Part shown: positions 1 through 8,356 of the stretch, piece after piece
Position numbering within the stretch: position 1 is the stretch's first letter
How the letters are laid out: the number at the start of each line of letters is the position of its first letter
Assembly: GCF_004359985.1 (NCBI RefSeq)
Contig: NZ_SMRO01000001.1
Span: 1,178,001 to 1,242,000, forward strand
Reading direction: 5' to 3'
Length of the DNA stretch: 64,000 nucleotides
From: Paraburkholderia flava
Lineage (GTDB): Bacteria; Pseudomonadota; Gammaproteobacteria; Burkholderiales; Burkholderiaceae
Notes under the pieces: generated by a model
Seen by the model: the letters and a program-made list of their open reading frames with translations, nothing else
Told to the model about the DNA's origin: nothing
Databases searched by the model: none
Translations under genes and position numbers: made by a program

Positions 1-1197
1 CAGACCGCCGTCGCGGGCCTCGCCGACGGCACCGCGCTGGCGCACTTCGCCGCGACGGCGAGCGGTAAAGGCGTCACGGCCACCACGAGCAAAGGCGCCA
101 CCACCGGCAACTACGAACTCGACATCACTACTGTCGCGACCGCGCACAAGCTGTCGTCGAACGGCTTCGCCGCCAACACGACGTTCGGCACCGGCACGCT
201 GACGGTCGGTGTCGGCAGCAAGTCGTTCGCGGTCAACGTCGGGGCATCGAACAATTCGGTCACGGCGATCGCCGCCGCGATCAACAGCGCGTCGGACAAC
301 CCCGGCGTGACGGCGAGCGTCGTCAATGGGGCCGACGGGCAGCATCTCGTCGTGACATCGAAGGAAACGGGCGAGGCGAACGTCGTCTCGCTGAAGGCAA
401 GCGGCGGACTCGATACGCGGCTCGACTCGTCGGGCTTCCGCGAAGTAACCAGGGCGCAGGACGCGCAGTTCACGATCGACGGTAGTCCAGTGAAGAGCGC
501 GAGCAACACGATTACGGATGCGCTGCCGGGCGTGACGATCAACCTCACCACGGCCGCCGCAAACACGAAGCAGACCTTGACGGTCGCCGTCGACGACACC
601 GCGGGCAGCACCGCGATCGGCAACTTCGTGACCGCGTACAACGCGTACGTAACGACCGCCCACTCGCTGTCGTCCTACGATCCGAACGCGGCAGCGGGAT
701 CGCAGGCCGCGCCGCTGCTCGGCGACGCGATGCTGCGCGACGTGACCAACGGTCTCGCGGACATCCTGAGCCGGGGCGTGTCGTCGGGCGGCAAGACGCA
801 TAGCCTGACGTCGATCGGCATCGACCTGCAACACGACGGCACGCTGAAGCTCGACAGCACGAAGCTGCAGACGGCGATGTCGGCAACGCCCGGCGCGGTC
901 GCCGCGCTGTTCAACACGAGCAACGGGATCGGCGCATCGCTGAATCGCTTCGCGACGACCTACGTGCAGAAGAGCGGTCTGATCGATACGCGTACCCAGG
1001 CACTCAACTCGGATCTGGCGTCGTTGAAGGAACAGTCGGCACAACTGCAGACATACTCGACCACGCTCACGAAGCAGTACAACGCGCAGTTCACGGCGCT
1101 GAACAACCTGATGACGACGATGAACAACAACAAGAACTACCTGACGCAGCTGTTCGGCGGCGACAACAACGCAGGCGCGTTGTCGCGCAACAAGTGA
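1..1197 (+). CDS. fliD: flagellar hook-associated protein 2 (filament cap), 3' part
   Basis: The reading frame is open from base 1, so the gene starts outside the window and only its C-terminal ~398 residues are seen. FliD caps the growing flagellar filament and helps flagellin subunits fold into place outside the cell. The visible part is rich in Ser, Thr, Asn and Ala, as in flagellar axial proteins. It ends in a helical, coiled-coil-like tail (about the last 90 residues, with spaced Leu and Gln) and an Asn-rich terminus, typical of the FliD C-terminal domain. An intrinsic terminator follows about 170 bp downstream. The family call is firm; the N-terminus cannot be assessed. Confidence 0.9.
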   Translation, partial: QTAVAGLADGTALAHFAATASGKGVTATTSKGATTGNYELDITTVATAHKLSSNGFAANTTFGTGTLTVGVGSKSFAVNVGASNNSVTAIAAAINSASDNPGVTASVVNGADGQHLVVTSKETGEANVVSLKASGGLDTRLDSSGFREVTRAQDAQFTIDGSPVKSASNTITDALPGVTINLTTAAANTKQTLTVAVDDTAGSTAIGNFVTAYNAYVTTAHSLSSYDPNAAAGSQAAPLLGDAMLRDVTNGLADILSRGVSSGGKTHSLTSIGIDLQHDGTLKLDSTKLQTAMSATPGAVAALFNTSNGIGASLNRFATTYVQKSGLIDTRTQALNSDLASLKEQSAQLQTYSTTLTKQYNAQFTALNNLMTTMNNNKNYLTQLFGGDNNAGALSRNK

Positions 1198-1370
1198 TGC
1201 GACGGGGCGGCGTTTTCGTATTGACAACGTAGCGTCATCCCGCCACACTCGCTTCCATGCTGACCTACCCATCCTCCTGCGCCCACGCGTTCAATCGAAC
1301 AATGCATGCCACCTGTGGCGGGCATTGGGGAATGCGTATGCGTTAGCAGTCAGCGTAAGAACAGATCCCA

Positions 1371-1404
1371 AAGGCCCCGCCGGAAACGGATGGGGCCTTT
1401 TGCT
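1371..1404 (+). terminator. intrinsic terminator after fliD
   Basis: AAGGCCCCGCC and a matching TGGGGCCTTTT flank a short purine-rich loop and are followed by a T-rich stretch. It lies downstream of fliD and upstream of the DUF2917 gene. Confidence 0.7.
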
Positions 1405-1464
1405 TTTTACCAGTCGTGAAAATGGAAAAGGCGCCTCCGTCAGACGGCTTTATCGACGGAGAGC

Positions 1465-1845
1465 ATGATGGAAGAGGCGAGTCCACAGTACCCCGAGTAT
1501 GAATCGTATGACTGGCACCCCGAACGGTTGCCGGAGGTGGTCGTGCATTTCATGCTGTCGCCCGGTGCGACGCATTCGTGGCGTGTCGCGTGCGATGCAC
1601 GGATGCACGTGCACGATGCGCGCATCTGGCTGACGCGCGCGCAAAGCCCTTACGACCACTGGCTCACGCCCGGCGCGGAGTTGCAATTGACCCGCGGCGA
1701 GCGCGTCTGGATGAGCACGGACGGCGACGGTGCGACACGCGTTTCGGTGCGCAGCAAGCTGCGGATGTCGAGTCATCCGATAAGGCGCTGGCTTAGCCGG
1801 TTGTTGCGGATGAACACCGAGATCGCCGCGCCAGTTTCGCGCTAG
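1465..1845 (+). CDS. DUF2917 domain protein
   Basis: A 126-residue protein of unknown function. The middle (about residues 25-95) holds a compact beta-rich pattern with an alternating Trp, Leu and Thr signature: an 'IWLTR' strand, then 'DHWLTPG', then 'GERVWMST'. This matches DUF2917, a small cupin-like family common in Burkholderiaceae. There is no signal peptide or membrane segment; the C-terminus is basic. It stands alone after the fliD terminator. The start could be the first or second Met. Function unknown. Confidence 0.75.
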   Translation: MMEEASPQYPEYESYDWHPERLPEVVVHFMLSPGATHSWRVACDARMHVHDARIWLTRAQSPYDHWLTPGAELQLTRGERVWMSTDGDGATRVSVRSKLRMSSHPIRRWLSRLLRMNTEIAAPVSR

Positions 1846-1970
1846 TGGCTTGCGACCGGTGTGCGACGTCGGCGGCGAAAGCTGGATTCGATGTGCATTA
1901 CAAAGTCTCGCGCGGCTGGTTCACGCCGCGCGAGACGACTTCACGCACGCGTCTTCACGCGTGCTGAAAA

Positions 1971-3173
1971 TCACACCCGTTCGATCGCCAGCGCAATGCC
2001 CTGCCCGACGCCGATGCACATCGTGCACAGCGCGAAGCGGCCATTCGTGCGCTGCAGTTGATACATCGCCGTGGTGACCAGTCGCGCACCGCTCATTCCG
2101 AGCGGATGGCCGAGCGCGATTGCGCCGCCGTTCGGATTCACGCGCGGATCGTCGTCGGCGACGCCGAGCTGGCGCAACACCGCGAGCCCTTGCGATGCGA
2201 ACGCTTCGTTCAGTTCGATCACGTCGAACTGGTCGATGGTCATGTTCAGACGCGCGAGCAGTTTCTGCGTGGCAGGTGCCGGGCCGATGCCCATCACGCG
2301 CGGCGCGACACCCGCGGTCGCGATGCCGAGCACGCGTGCACGCGGCGTCAGGCCGAAGCGCTTCGCGTTCTCTTCGTTCGCGAGCAGCAAGGCCGCAGCG
2401 CCGTCGTTCACGCCCGATGCATTGCCGGCCGTCACCGTGCCGTCCGGCCGCACGACGCCCTTCAGTTTCGCGAGCGCTTCGAGGCTCGTTTCGCGCGGAT
2501 GCTCGTCCTGCGACACGACAAGCGGATCGCCCTTCTTCTGCGCGATCGTCACCGCGACGATCTCCTGCGCGAGCGTGCCGTCGCGCTGCGCACGTGCGGC
2601 CTTCTGCTGGCTGCGTAACGCGAACGCATCCTGATCGGCGCGGCTCACGCCGTATTCCTGCGCGACGTTCTCGCCGGTTTCCGGCATCGAGTCGACGCCG
2701 TACATCTGCTTCATCAGCGGATTGACGAAACGCCAGCCGATCGTCGTATCGAAGATGTCGGCCTGGCGCGAGAACGCGCTGGTCGCCTTGCCCATCACGA
2801 ACGGCGCGCGGCTCATGCTTTCGACACCGCCCGCGAGCATCAACCCCGCTTCGCCCGACTTGAGTGCGCGCGCCGCGATCCCGATCGCGTCCATGCCCGA
2901 GCCGCACAGCCGGTTCACCGTCGAACCGGGCACGCCCTGCGGCAAGCCCGCGAGCAGCAGCGACATCCGCGCGACATTGCGGTTGTCTTCGCCGGCCTGG
3001 TTTGCGCAGCCGTAGATCACGTCGTCGATTGCGTTCCAGTCGACTTCCTTGTTGCGCTCGATCAGCGCCTTCAACGGCACCGCGCCGAGATCGTCCGCGC
3101 GAACCGACGACAACGCGCCCGCATAGCGGCCAATCGGCGTGCGAACGGCGTCGCACAGGAAAGCTTCGGTCAT
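1971..3173 (-). CDS. pcaF: 3-oxoadipyl-CoA / acetyl-CoA type thiolase
   Basis: A complete 400-residue thiolase, the usual length for PcaF and PhaA. It would cleave beta-ketoadipyl-CoA with CoA to succinyl-CoA and acetyl-CoA, the last step of the beta-ketoadipate pathway. Catalytic features are all present: nucleophile Cys90 in 'NRLCGSG', the 'NEAFA' motif, His356 in 'GHPLG' and Cys386 in 'CIGVGQG'. The start is the Met in 'MTEAFLCDAV', preceded by a CCGGAG ribosome site. The frame stays open further upstream, but that part lies in another gene. A promoter with a PcaR-like inverted repeat sits upstream, and a PcaR-type regulator lies 2.3 kb away. The acyl specificity is inferred; pcaIJ is not in the window. 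Confidence 0.85.
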   Translation of the reverse strand: MTEAFLCDAVRTPIGRYAGALSSVRADDLGAVPLKALIERNKEVDWNAIDDVIYGCANQAGEDNRNVARMSLLLAGLPQGVPGSTVNRLCGSGMDAIGIAARALKSGEAGLMLAGGVESMSRAPFVMGKATSAFSRQADIFDTTIGWRFVNPLMKQMYGVDSMPETGENVAQEYGVSRADQDAFALRSQQKAARAQRDGTLAQEIVAVTIAQKKGDPLVVSQDEHPRETSLEALAKLKGVVRPDGTVTAGNASGVNDGAAALLLANEENAKRFGLTPRARVLGIATAGVAPRVMGIGPAPATQKLLARLNMTIDQFDVIELNEAFASQGLAVLRQLGVADDDPRVNPNGGAIALGHPLGMSGARLVTTAMYQLQRTNGRFALCTMCIGVGQGIALAIERV

Positions 3174-3229
3174 TACATGTCTCCGGAGAATGCCGGGTGC
3201 GTGGGAAGCGGGGCTTCCTGCGCTTCGGT

Positions 3230-3276
3230 ATAAAATCCATTGTTCGATATATGAACAATAAATCGTATATCGAACA
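3230..3276 (-). promoter_or_regulatory. pcaF promoter with an 11-bp inverted-repeat operator
   Basis: TGTTCGATATA (3241-3251) and its exact reverse complement TATATCGAACA (3266-3276) flank 14 bp. On the minus strand a sigma70-like pair, TTGTTC (3258-3253), 17 bp, TTTTAT (3235-3230), overlaps the repeat. GTTCGATA matches the known PcaR half-site core, and an IclR regulator of the PcaR/PcaU/PobR class is encoded at 5451-6260. The repeat is seen directly; the regulator assignment is inferred. Confidence 0.6.
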
Positions 3277-3343
3277 CTCGAAGCCGATGATAGGCCTGTG
3301 CCGGAAAGCGTGTCAAGCCGGGCTACGGGAGCACAACGCCGCG

Positions 3344-4324
3344 TCAACGAACCTCGATCCGCTCGTCCTCGATATAACCGCGAATCACATCGGCAAACGA
3401 GCGATCGCTGGACAGTCCGAGCCCTTCCGCACGCGACGTGTCCCACTGCCCCGGCCAGCTGCCGACGATCTTCTCGACACGCGCATCCGGCTGCCACACG
3501 ATCCGCTTCACGACCTCGTCGCCGGCTACGTCGCGTAGCGCCGCGACCATCTCGTCGACGCTCACCGAAATGCCCGGCAGATTCAGCACACGCTGATTGC
3601 CCAGTGCGGCGGCATCGATCTCGAGCCCCGCGATCAGACTGTCGATCGCCTTGCGCGGCGACAGCAGCCACAGCCGCGTGCTGCCCGCGACCGGACACAC
3701 CGCCGCTTCGCCGTTCAGCGGCTCGCGGATGATCCCGCTCGCGAACGACGAAGCCGCCGCATTCGGCTTGCCCGGCCGCACGCTGATGGTCGGCAGACGC
3801 AGCACGCGGCCGTCGATGAAACCGCGTCGCGAGTAGTCGTTCAGCAGCAGCTCGGCGATTGCCTTCTGCGTGCCGTACGACGACTGCGGGTTCAGCGCCG
3901 TATCGTTTTGCACGACGTCGGGCAGATCGCCGCCGTACACCGCCACCGAACTCGTGAACACGACACGCGGCCGGTTCCCGCGCTGCCGGCAAGCCTCCAG
4001 CAGCAGACGCGACGCGTCGAGGTTGATCCGCATCCCGAGATCGAAGTCCGCTTCCGCCTGGCCGCTGACGATCGCGGCCAGATGAAAGATCGCCGCGGTA
4101 TCGCCGTCGATTGCTTTCGCCAGCACGCACGCGTCCTCGATATCGCCGACCTGCGTGCGCACGCGGCGGTCATCGAAACCGACTGGCTGCGCGACGTCGA
4201 GCAGCACGAGTTCGGACAGCGGCCGCATCACGCCGTCGGCGTCCTTCAACGCGCCGCGCGCCAGCAGTTCGCGCGCGAGACGCTGACCGAGAAAACCGGC
4301 GCCGCCGGTAATCAGTACTTTCAT
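3344..4324 (-). CDS. denD: D-erythronate dehydrogenase-like NAD-dependent epimerase/dehydratase
   Basis: A 326-residue extended short-chain dehydrogenase. The nucleotide motif 'GGAGFLG' is at residues 7-13 and the catalytic triad is Ser125/126, Tyr150 and Lys154 (YGTQK). Length and sequence flow match DenD, which oxidises D-erythronate to 2-oxo-tetronate. The gene just upstream on the same strand (33 bp away) is an OtnI-type isomerase, the next step in that pathway, which supports the call. The kinase (OtnK or DtnK) and aldolase (OtnC) that finish the route are absent from the window. A related NAD-dependent sugar epimerase remains possible. Confidence 0.75.
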   Translation of the reverse strand: MKVLITGGAGFLGQRLARELLARGALKDADGVMRPLSELVLLDVAQPVGFDDRRVRTQVGDIEDACVLAKAIDGDTAAIFHLAAIVSGQAEADFDLGMRINLDASRLLLEACRQRGNRPRVVFTSSVAVYGGDLPDVVQNDTALNPQSSYGTQKAIAELLLNDYSRRGFIDGRVLRLPTISVRPGKPNAAASSFASGIIREPLNGEAAVCPVAGSTRLWLLSPRKAIDSLIAGLEIDAAALGNQRVLNLPGISVSVDEMVAALRDVAGDEVVKRIVWQPDARVEKIVGSWPGQWDTSRAEGLGLSSDRSFADVIRGYIEDERIEVR

Positions 4325-4357
4325 GATGATGTTCGTCCTTTGCTTCGATCGACCCGA

Positions 4358-5146
4358 TCAGCCTGCATTGCGCAGGTACGGTTTGAGCCAGCCGAGTCCC
4401 GCCGATGTGCCCGCGCGCGGCCGGTACTCGCAGCCGATGTAGCCGTCGTAGCCGAGCGCATCGATCAGATCGAACAGGTACGGGTAGTTCAGTTCGCCGA
4501 GGTCCGGTTCGTGCCGCTCGGGTACGCCTGCTATCTGGATGTGGCCGATGCCGGCCATGTCGCGCTTGAGCTTCACCGCGAGATCGCCCTCGACGATCTG
4601 GCAGTGATAGCAGTCGAACTGCACCTTCAGGTTCGCCGCGCCGACTTCCGCGCAGATCGCCTGCGCGTCGTCCTGGCGGTTCAGGAAGAAGCCCGGGATG
4701 TCGCGCGTGTTGATCGGCTCGATGACGACCGTGATGCCGTCGGCGAGTGCGGCCTCGGCGGCATGCGCGAGATTGCGCAGATAGACCTCGCGATGACGTT
4801 CGCGCGACTGGTCCGCGCCGATCAAACCCGCCATCACGTGCAGCTTGCGGTTGCCGAGCGCACGCGCGTACTCAAGCGCGGTGTCGACGCTGCGGCGGAA
4901 CTCGTCCTCGCGTCCCGGCAGCGACGCGATGCCGCGTTCACCGTTCGCCCAGTCGCCGGGCGGCGCATTGAACAGCGCCTGCGTGAGGCCATGCGCATCG
5001 AGCCGGGCCTTCAGTTCGGCGGCGGGGAAATCGTACGGAAACAGAAACTCGGCGGCCTTGAAGCCGTCCTGCGCGGCCGCGCCGAACCGGTCGAGGAAAC
5101 CGTGCTCGGTGTACATCATCGAGAGATTCGCTGCGAAGCGAGGCAT
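4358..5146 (-). CDS. otnI: 2-oxo-tetronate isomerase / hydroxypyruvate isomerase family
   Basis: A 262-residue TIM-barrel protein of the Hyi/OtnI family, at family length. Likely metal and catalytic residues are Glu143 (VIEPIN), Asp178, His181 and Glu240 (CEYRP). OtnI interconverts 2-oxo-tetronate and 3-oxo-tetronate; Hyi isomerises hydroxypyruvate to tartronate semialdehyde. Pairing with denD favours the tetronate role. I place the start at '[10 protein letters not shown]', which has an AGGAG site 8 bp upstream; an in-frame Met farther upstream lacks one. It heads a two-gene operon with denD. A 7-bp inverted repeat about 50 bp upstream is a candidate operator. Confidence 0.78.
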   Translation of the reverse strand: MPRFAANLSMMYTEHGFLDRFGAAAQDGFKAAEFLFPYDFPAAELKARLDAHGLTQALFNAPPGDWANGERGIASLPGREDEFRRSVDTALEYARALGNRKLHVMAGLIGADQSRERHREVYLRNLAHAAEAALADGITVVIEPINTRDIPGFFLNRQDDAQAICAEVGAANLKVQFDCYHCQIVEGDLAVKLKRDMAGIGHIQIAGVPERHEPDLGELNYPYLFDLIDALGYDGYIGCEYRPRAGTSAGLGWLKPYLRNAG

Positions 5147-5450
5147 GGCGACTGCTCCTATGAAACGTGGGGTCGTGCATTGGTGTATTCGGCGTGTCGA
5201 TCGAAATGCAATCGACATCGCCGTATTGTCCGCAAATGAAGTGGTCACCGTAAAGCCGATTGCGCCGAACTCGCGACAATCGCGCAGGCATCCATGAAAA
5301 CCCTAGCGCTCCGGCAAAAACCTTGGAGGTTGGCGAAAGACAACGCTTGAGCTATCGTCACGGCTTTCTGCCGTGCTGTGGCCATCGGTGTGGATTCAGC
5401 CGGAATCTCGCCGACGCGCCGCCCGCAAGCGCCCTCATTCCTACAGGCCC
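5147..5450. promoter_or_regulatory. divergent control region with inverted repeat between otnI and the IclR gene
   Basis: This 304-bp gap holds the promoters of otnI (leftward) and the IclR gene (rightward). TGTCGAT (5195-5201) and ATCGACA (5211-5217) form a perfect 7-bp inverted repeat with a 9-bp spacer, 49 bp upstream of the otnI start. I see no clear -10/-35 pair and no gene here. Confidence 0.4.
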
Positions 5451-6260
5451 ATGAGCAAAGTCCTGCCGTCGTCTTCCGCCGAGCCCGTCCCGGAAAAACC
5501 CGGCGACTCCTATGTGCAGTCGTTCGCGCGCGGCCTCGGGGTGATCCGCGCGTTCAACGCGGAGCGCCCCGAGCAGACGCTCACCGACGTCGCCGCCGCA
5601 ACCGGCCTCACGCGCGCCGGCGCACGCCGCATCCTGCTAACGCTGCAGACGCTCGGCTACGTCGAAGCCGAAGGCCGTCTGTTTCGCCTGACACCGAGAA
5701 TTCTCGATCTCGGCTTCGCGTACCTGACGTCGATGCCGTTCTGGAATCTCGCCGAACCGGTGATGGAAGATCTGTCCGCGCAGGTGCACGAGAGCTGTTC
5801 GGCCGCGGTGCTCGACCGCAGCGAGATCGTCTACGTGCTGCGCGTGCCGACGCACAAGATCATGACAATCAATCTGTCGATCGGCAGCCGGCTGCCCGCG
5901 TACTGCACGTCGATGGGCCGCGTGCTGCTCGCCGCACTCGACGACGACGCGCTCGACGCGACCCTCGGCCTCGCCCCGCTCTACGCGCACACGCAGCGCA
6001 CGATCACCGATCGCGACGAGCTGAAGAAAGCCATCGCACTCGTGCGTCGCCAGGGTTGGGCGATCGTCGATCAGGAACTGGAGGTGGGATTGATCTCGCT
6101 ATCGGCGCCGATCCGCAACCGCCAGGGCCGCGTGATCGCCGCGATGAACATCAGCGGCAACGCGCAGCGCAATTCGGCGAAGCAGATGGTGAAGACGTTT
6201 CTCGAACCGCTGCAGAATGCAGCGCAGACGGTTTCGGAAATGGTGGCGCGGCGGAGTTGA
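5451..6260 (+). CDS. IclR-family regulator, PcaR/PcaU/PobR type
   Basis: A 269-residue DNA-binding protein. The N-terminal winged helix (about residues 18-80) contains 'QSFARGLGVIRAFN' and 'LTDVAAATGLTRAGARR', the pattern of the PcaR/PcaU/PobR subgroup. The C-terminal IclR effector domain (about 90-260) follows. This subgroup controls beta-ketoadipate pathway genes in response to aromatic intermediates. The start is the Met of 'MSKVLPSS'; upstream in-frame codons are Arg-rich and unlikely. A pcaF-like gene with a PcaR-like operator lies 2.3 kb away, so that is the likely target, though otnI-denD is closer. Effector unknown. Confidence 0.85.
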   Translation: MSKVLPSSSAEPVPEKPGDSYVQSFARGLGVIRAFNAERPEQTLTDVAAATGLTRAGARRILLTLQTLGYVEAEGRLFRLTPRILDLGFAYLTSMPFWNLAEPVMEDLSAQVHESCSAAVLDRSEIVYVLRVPTHKIMTINLSIGSRLPAYCTSMGRVLLAALDDDALDATLGLAPLYAHTQRTITDRDELKKAIALVRRQGWAIVDQELEVGLISLSAPIRNRQGRVIAAMNISGNAQRNSAKQMVKTFLEPLQNAAQTVSEMVARRS

Positions 6261-6269
6261 GCGCGGCGG

Positions 6270-7163
6270 TCAATACACGCCCGGCACGCCGGGCGGCCGA
6301 TGTTTGAACCGCCGATGCACCCAGTAATACTGTTCGGGAAAGCGCAGGATCTGGGTCTCGAGAAACGCGTTCATTCTCGACGCGTCGTCCGTATCGCTTG
6401 CGGACGGGAAGCCGTCGAGCGGCTCGAAGATCGTCAGTTTGTACCCTTTGAAATCCGGCAGCACTTCCGTCACGAACGGCACGACGCGCGCACGGCCCAG
6501 TCTTGCGAGTCGTGAGACGGAGGTCAGCGTGCAGGTCTCCACGCCGAAGAACGGCACAAAAACCGAATTCTCGACGCCGTGATCCATGTCCGCGGCGAGC
6601 ATCACGGGTTTGCCGGAACGCAGTATGCCGACGATTTTTCTGGCGCTCGTCGAGCGTTCGATCATCTCCGCGCCGAATCTGCCGCGCTGCTGTTTGGCAA
6701 GGTCGCACATCCGCGTGTTCGACATCCGTGTGTACAGCGCGGCGACCGGCAGTTGCGTCGAGTACAGCATGCATCCAACCTCGATGCCGACGAAGTGAAA
6801 CCCCATGAAGATCGTCGGCGGCGCATTCGTGTCGTCGAGATCGAGCTTGCTGTCGATCTCGACGATGTTCCTGATCGTCTTCTCGCTACCGAACCATTGA
6901 ATGCCCCGTTCGAGATAGCTGCGGACAACCTGCCGGAAATGCGCCCTCGCGAGGTCGTCGTGTTCGCGCGCGGTCTTGTCCGGAAAACACAGCCGCAGAT
7001 TCACCAGCACCACGTGCTTTCGACGGCTCGGAAACGCGTACAGCGCTACGCCGAGAACGCTGCCGAACCTCGCGACCAGCGGATAGGGAAGAACCGAGAA
7101 CGTGCGCAGCAGTATGACAAGAAGAGCATGACCGAGTTGTTCCACCGTTGTTCCTGCGTGCAA
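6270..7163 (-). CDS. lipid A biosynthesis lauroyl/myristoyl acyltransferase family protein
   Basis: A 297-residue protein of the LpxL/HtrB family, which adds secondary acyl chains to lipid A at the inner membrane. There is an N-terminal hydrophobic helix (about residues 10-40) and an H-x4-E type catalytic motif, 'HFVGIEVG', near residue 125. A DMDHG and 'VPFFG' segment follows, and the C-terminus has 'PEQYYWVHRRFK', a family hallmark. It abuts the convergent IclR gene 9 bp away and appears to be a single-gene unit. It could be a paralogue rather than the main LpxL, since no kdtA or lpx partner is nearby. Confidence 0.85.
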   Translation of the reverse strand: MHAGTTVEQLGHALLVILLRTFSVLPYPLVARFGSVLGVALYAFPSRRKHVVLVNLRLCFPDKTAREHDDLARAHFRQVVRSYLERGIQWFGSEKTIRNIVEIDSKLDLDDTNAPPTIFMGFHFVGIEVGCMLYSTQLPVAALYTRMSNTRMCDLAKQQRGRFGAEMIERSTSARKIVGILRSGKPVMLAADMDHGVENSVFVPFFGVETCTLTSVSRLARLGRARVVPFVTEVLPDFKGYKLTIFEPLDGFPSASDTDDASRMNAFLETQILRFPEQYYWVHRRFKHRPPGVPGVY

Positions 7164-7655
7164 TGGCCGACTGCGCCATGTGGGAGTGCCAAGGTTCGCG
7201 GACAGCGAACGACCTTTAAAGCGAGGTGCAGAAACACGCCGTTGTGCTGACGCGCCGGATTGAAGCGATGCGTCGCGTGACGGAGGATCTCAGTCTCCAG
7301 ATCAGGTTTCGAGGTCTGGGCGGCGCAATCGCCGCGGAGAGCAGGCGGGACATAGGTAGATGCCCAAAGGGCAGCGCCATGGGTTACCGCGAGCGTGCGC
7401 ATTATTGCACGCGGCCCCTGGGCTACTCATTTCGAGGTCGGTCGACGACCCTCGGGGCCTGCGTGGCCCGAGCGGGAAACCACCCGGTTTCCGCCGTTGA
7501 ATATTCCCCAGGATTGAGTACTCCGTATTGCGCGAGTGGGGCATACTTCGCGACACTGGCAGCGATTAAATCGAAAGCATGATGACTATCGCCGTTTAAC
7601 TTATAAATCCGGATCCACGGTCTGGACAAACGGCACAATCTCTTGGGGAGACACT
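7164..7655. other. intergenic region between divergent genes
   Basis: A 492-bp gap between the leftward acyltransferase gene and the rightward lipoprotein gene. I see a short inverted repeat, GGAAAC (7475-7480) and GTTTCC (7487-7492), and an AT-richer stretch near 7590-7610 that could carry the lipoprotein promoter. I see no convincing gene or RNA in it. Confidence 0.4.
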
Positions 7656-8234
7656 ATGAGAGCCATAACGAGTCAATGTATCTCGGCGCTTTTCGTCACA
7701 ACGGTTCTGGCTGGGTGCATGGTTCCCCCGCAAAACCAGGGCGCAGCCGGAATCGCTCCGGTGCAGAACCGGAGCACCGCCGCAGCAGGATCGGACAATT
7801 CGCTTTCTACTGCCGACTGGGACAAGGTCGTCGAACAGGACCGCGCGTCGGTGCGTGCGAAGCAGATGCCGCCCGAAGTGATTCGATACGATCTTGAAAT
7901 AGGAAAGATGATTCCGGAAGGTCAGCAGATTCTAGCTGCTCACGACAAGGCAAAGGCACGCGTCTGGTCGAAGAAAATGAATTCCATTATGGAAGCGAGA
8001 AATAAGGCCACGCAAAAGTTCGCAGCAAAGGAAATAGCCAGGAATAATGCGATCGCCAGTTCGTTCGGCGGCGGGAGACCCGATCCGTGTTTGTCGCCGA
8101 TGGGAAAAAATACCTGCACGTCGGCACCGGCACAACAGGGAGGCGGGGTTAACTACACGGTCGGTCCCGGCGGCATCGGAGCGACCATGGGTAATCTCAC
8201 GATCGGTCCTGGCGGCATCGGAGGCGGATTCTGA
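7656..8234 (+). CDS. putative lipoprotein with Gly-rich repeat tail
   Basis: A 192-residue protein I do not recognise. It begins with a lipoprotein signal: a short basic N-region, a hydrophobic stretch and the lipobox L-A-G-C ending at Cys21. The middle (about 45-140) is charged and helical, rich in Lys, Ala and Glu. The tail carries two near-identical units, 'TVGPGGIGATMGN' and 'TIGPGGIGGGF'. A GGGGAG ribosome site sits 6 bp before the chosen ATG. Base composition is less GC-rich than its neighbours, and a terminator follows. Probably an outer-membrane or periplasmic surface protein; function unknown. Confidence 0.65.
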   Translation: MRAITSQCISALFVTTVLAGCMVPPQNQGAAGIAPVQNRSTAAAGSDNSLSTADWDKVVEQDRASVRAKQMPPEVIRYDLEIGKMIPEGQQILAAHDKAKARVWSKKMNSIMEARNKATQKFAAKEIARNNAIASSFGGGRPDPCLSPMGKNTCTSAPAQQGGGVNYTVGPGGIGATMGNLTIGPGGIGGGF

Positions 8235-8294
8235 TCCTCGCCGGCACGGTTCGTACCACCTACCGGTAGCGGATCGATTGCAGCAATGCTGAAA

Positions 8295-8335
8295 ACAAAG
8301 CGGCGGACGCGTTACGCGTGCCGCCGTTTTTGTTT
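8295..8335 (+). terminator. intrinsic terminator after the lipoprotein gene
   Basis: CGGCGG-A-CGCG, a TTA loop and CGCG-T-GCCGCCG form a strong hairpin, followed by TTTTTG. It ends the rightward lipoprotein transcript just before the convergent amidohydrolase gene. Confidence 0.7.
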
Positions 8336-8356
8336 ACCTGGCTTACTCCGCGCAGT

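Noticed and set aside
1971..4130. A continuous 719-residue minus-strand frame covering the thiolase and half of denD
   Set aside because: The thiolase has its own start, ribosome site and promoter at 3173-3276. The upstream part is an Arg/Ala-rich shadow of denD in another frame, not a fusion.
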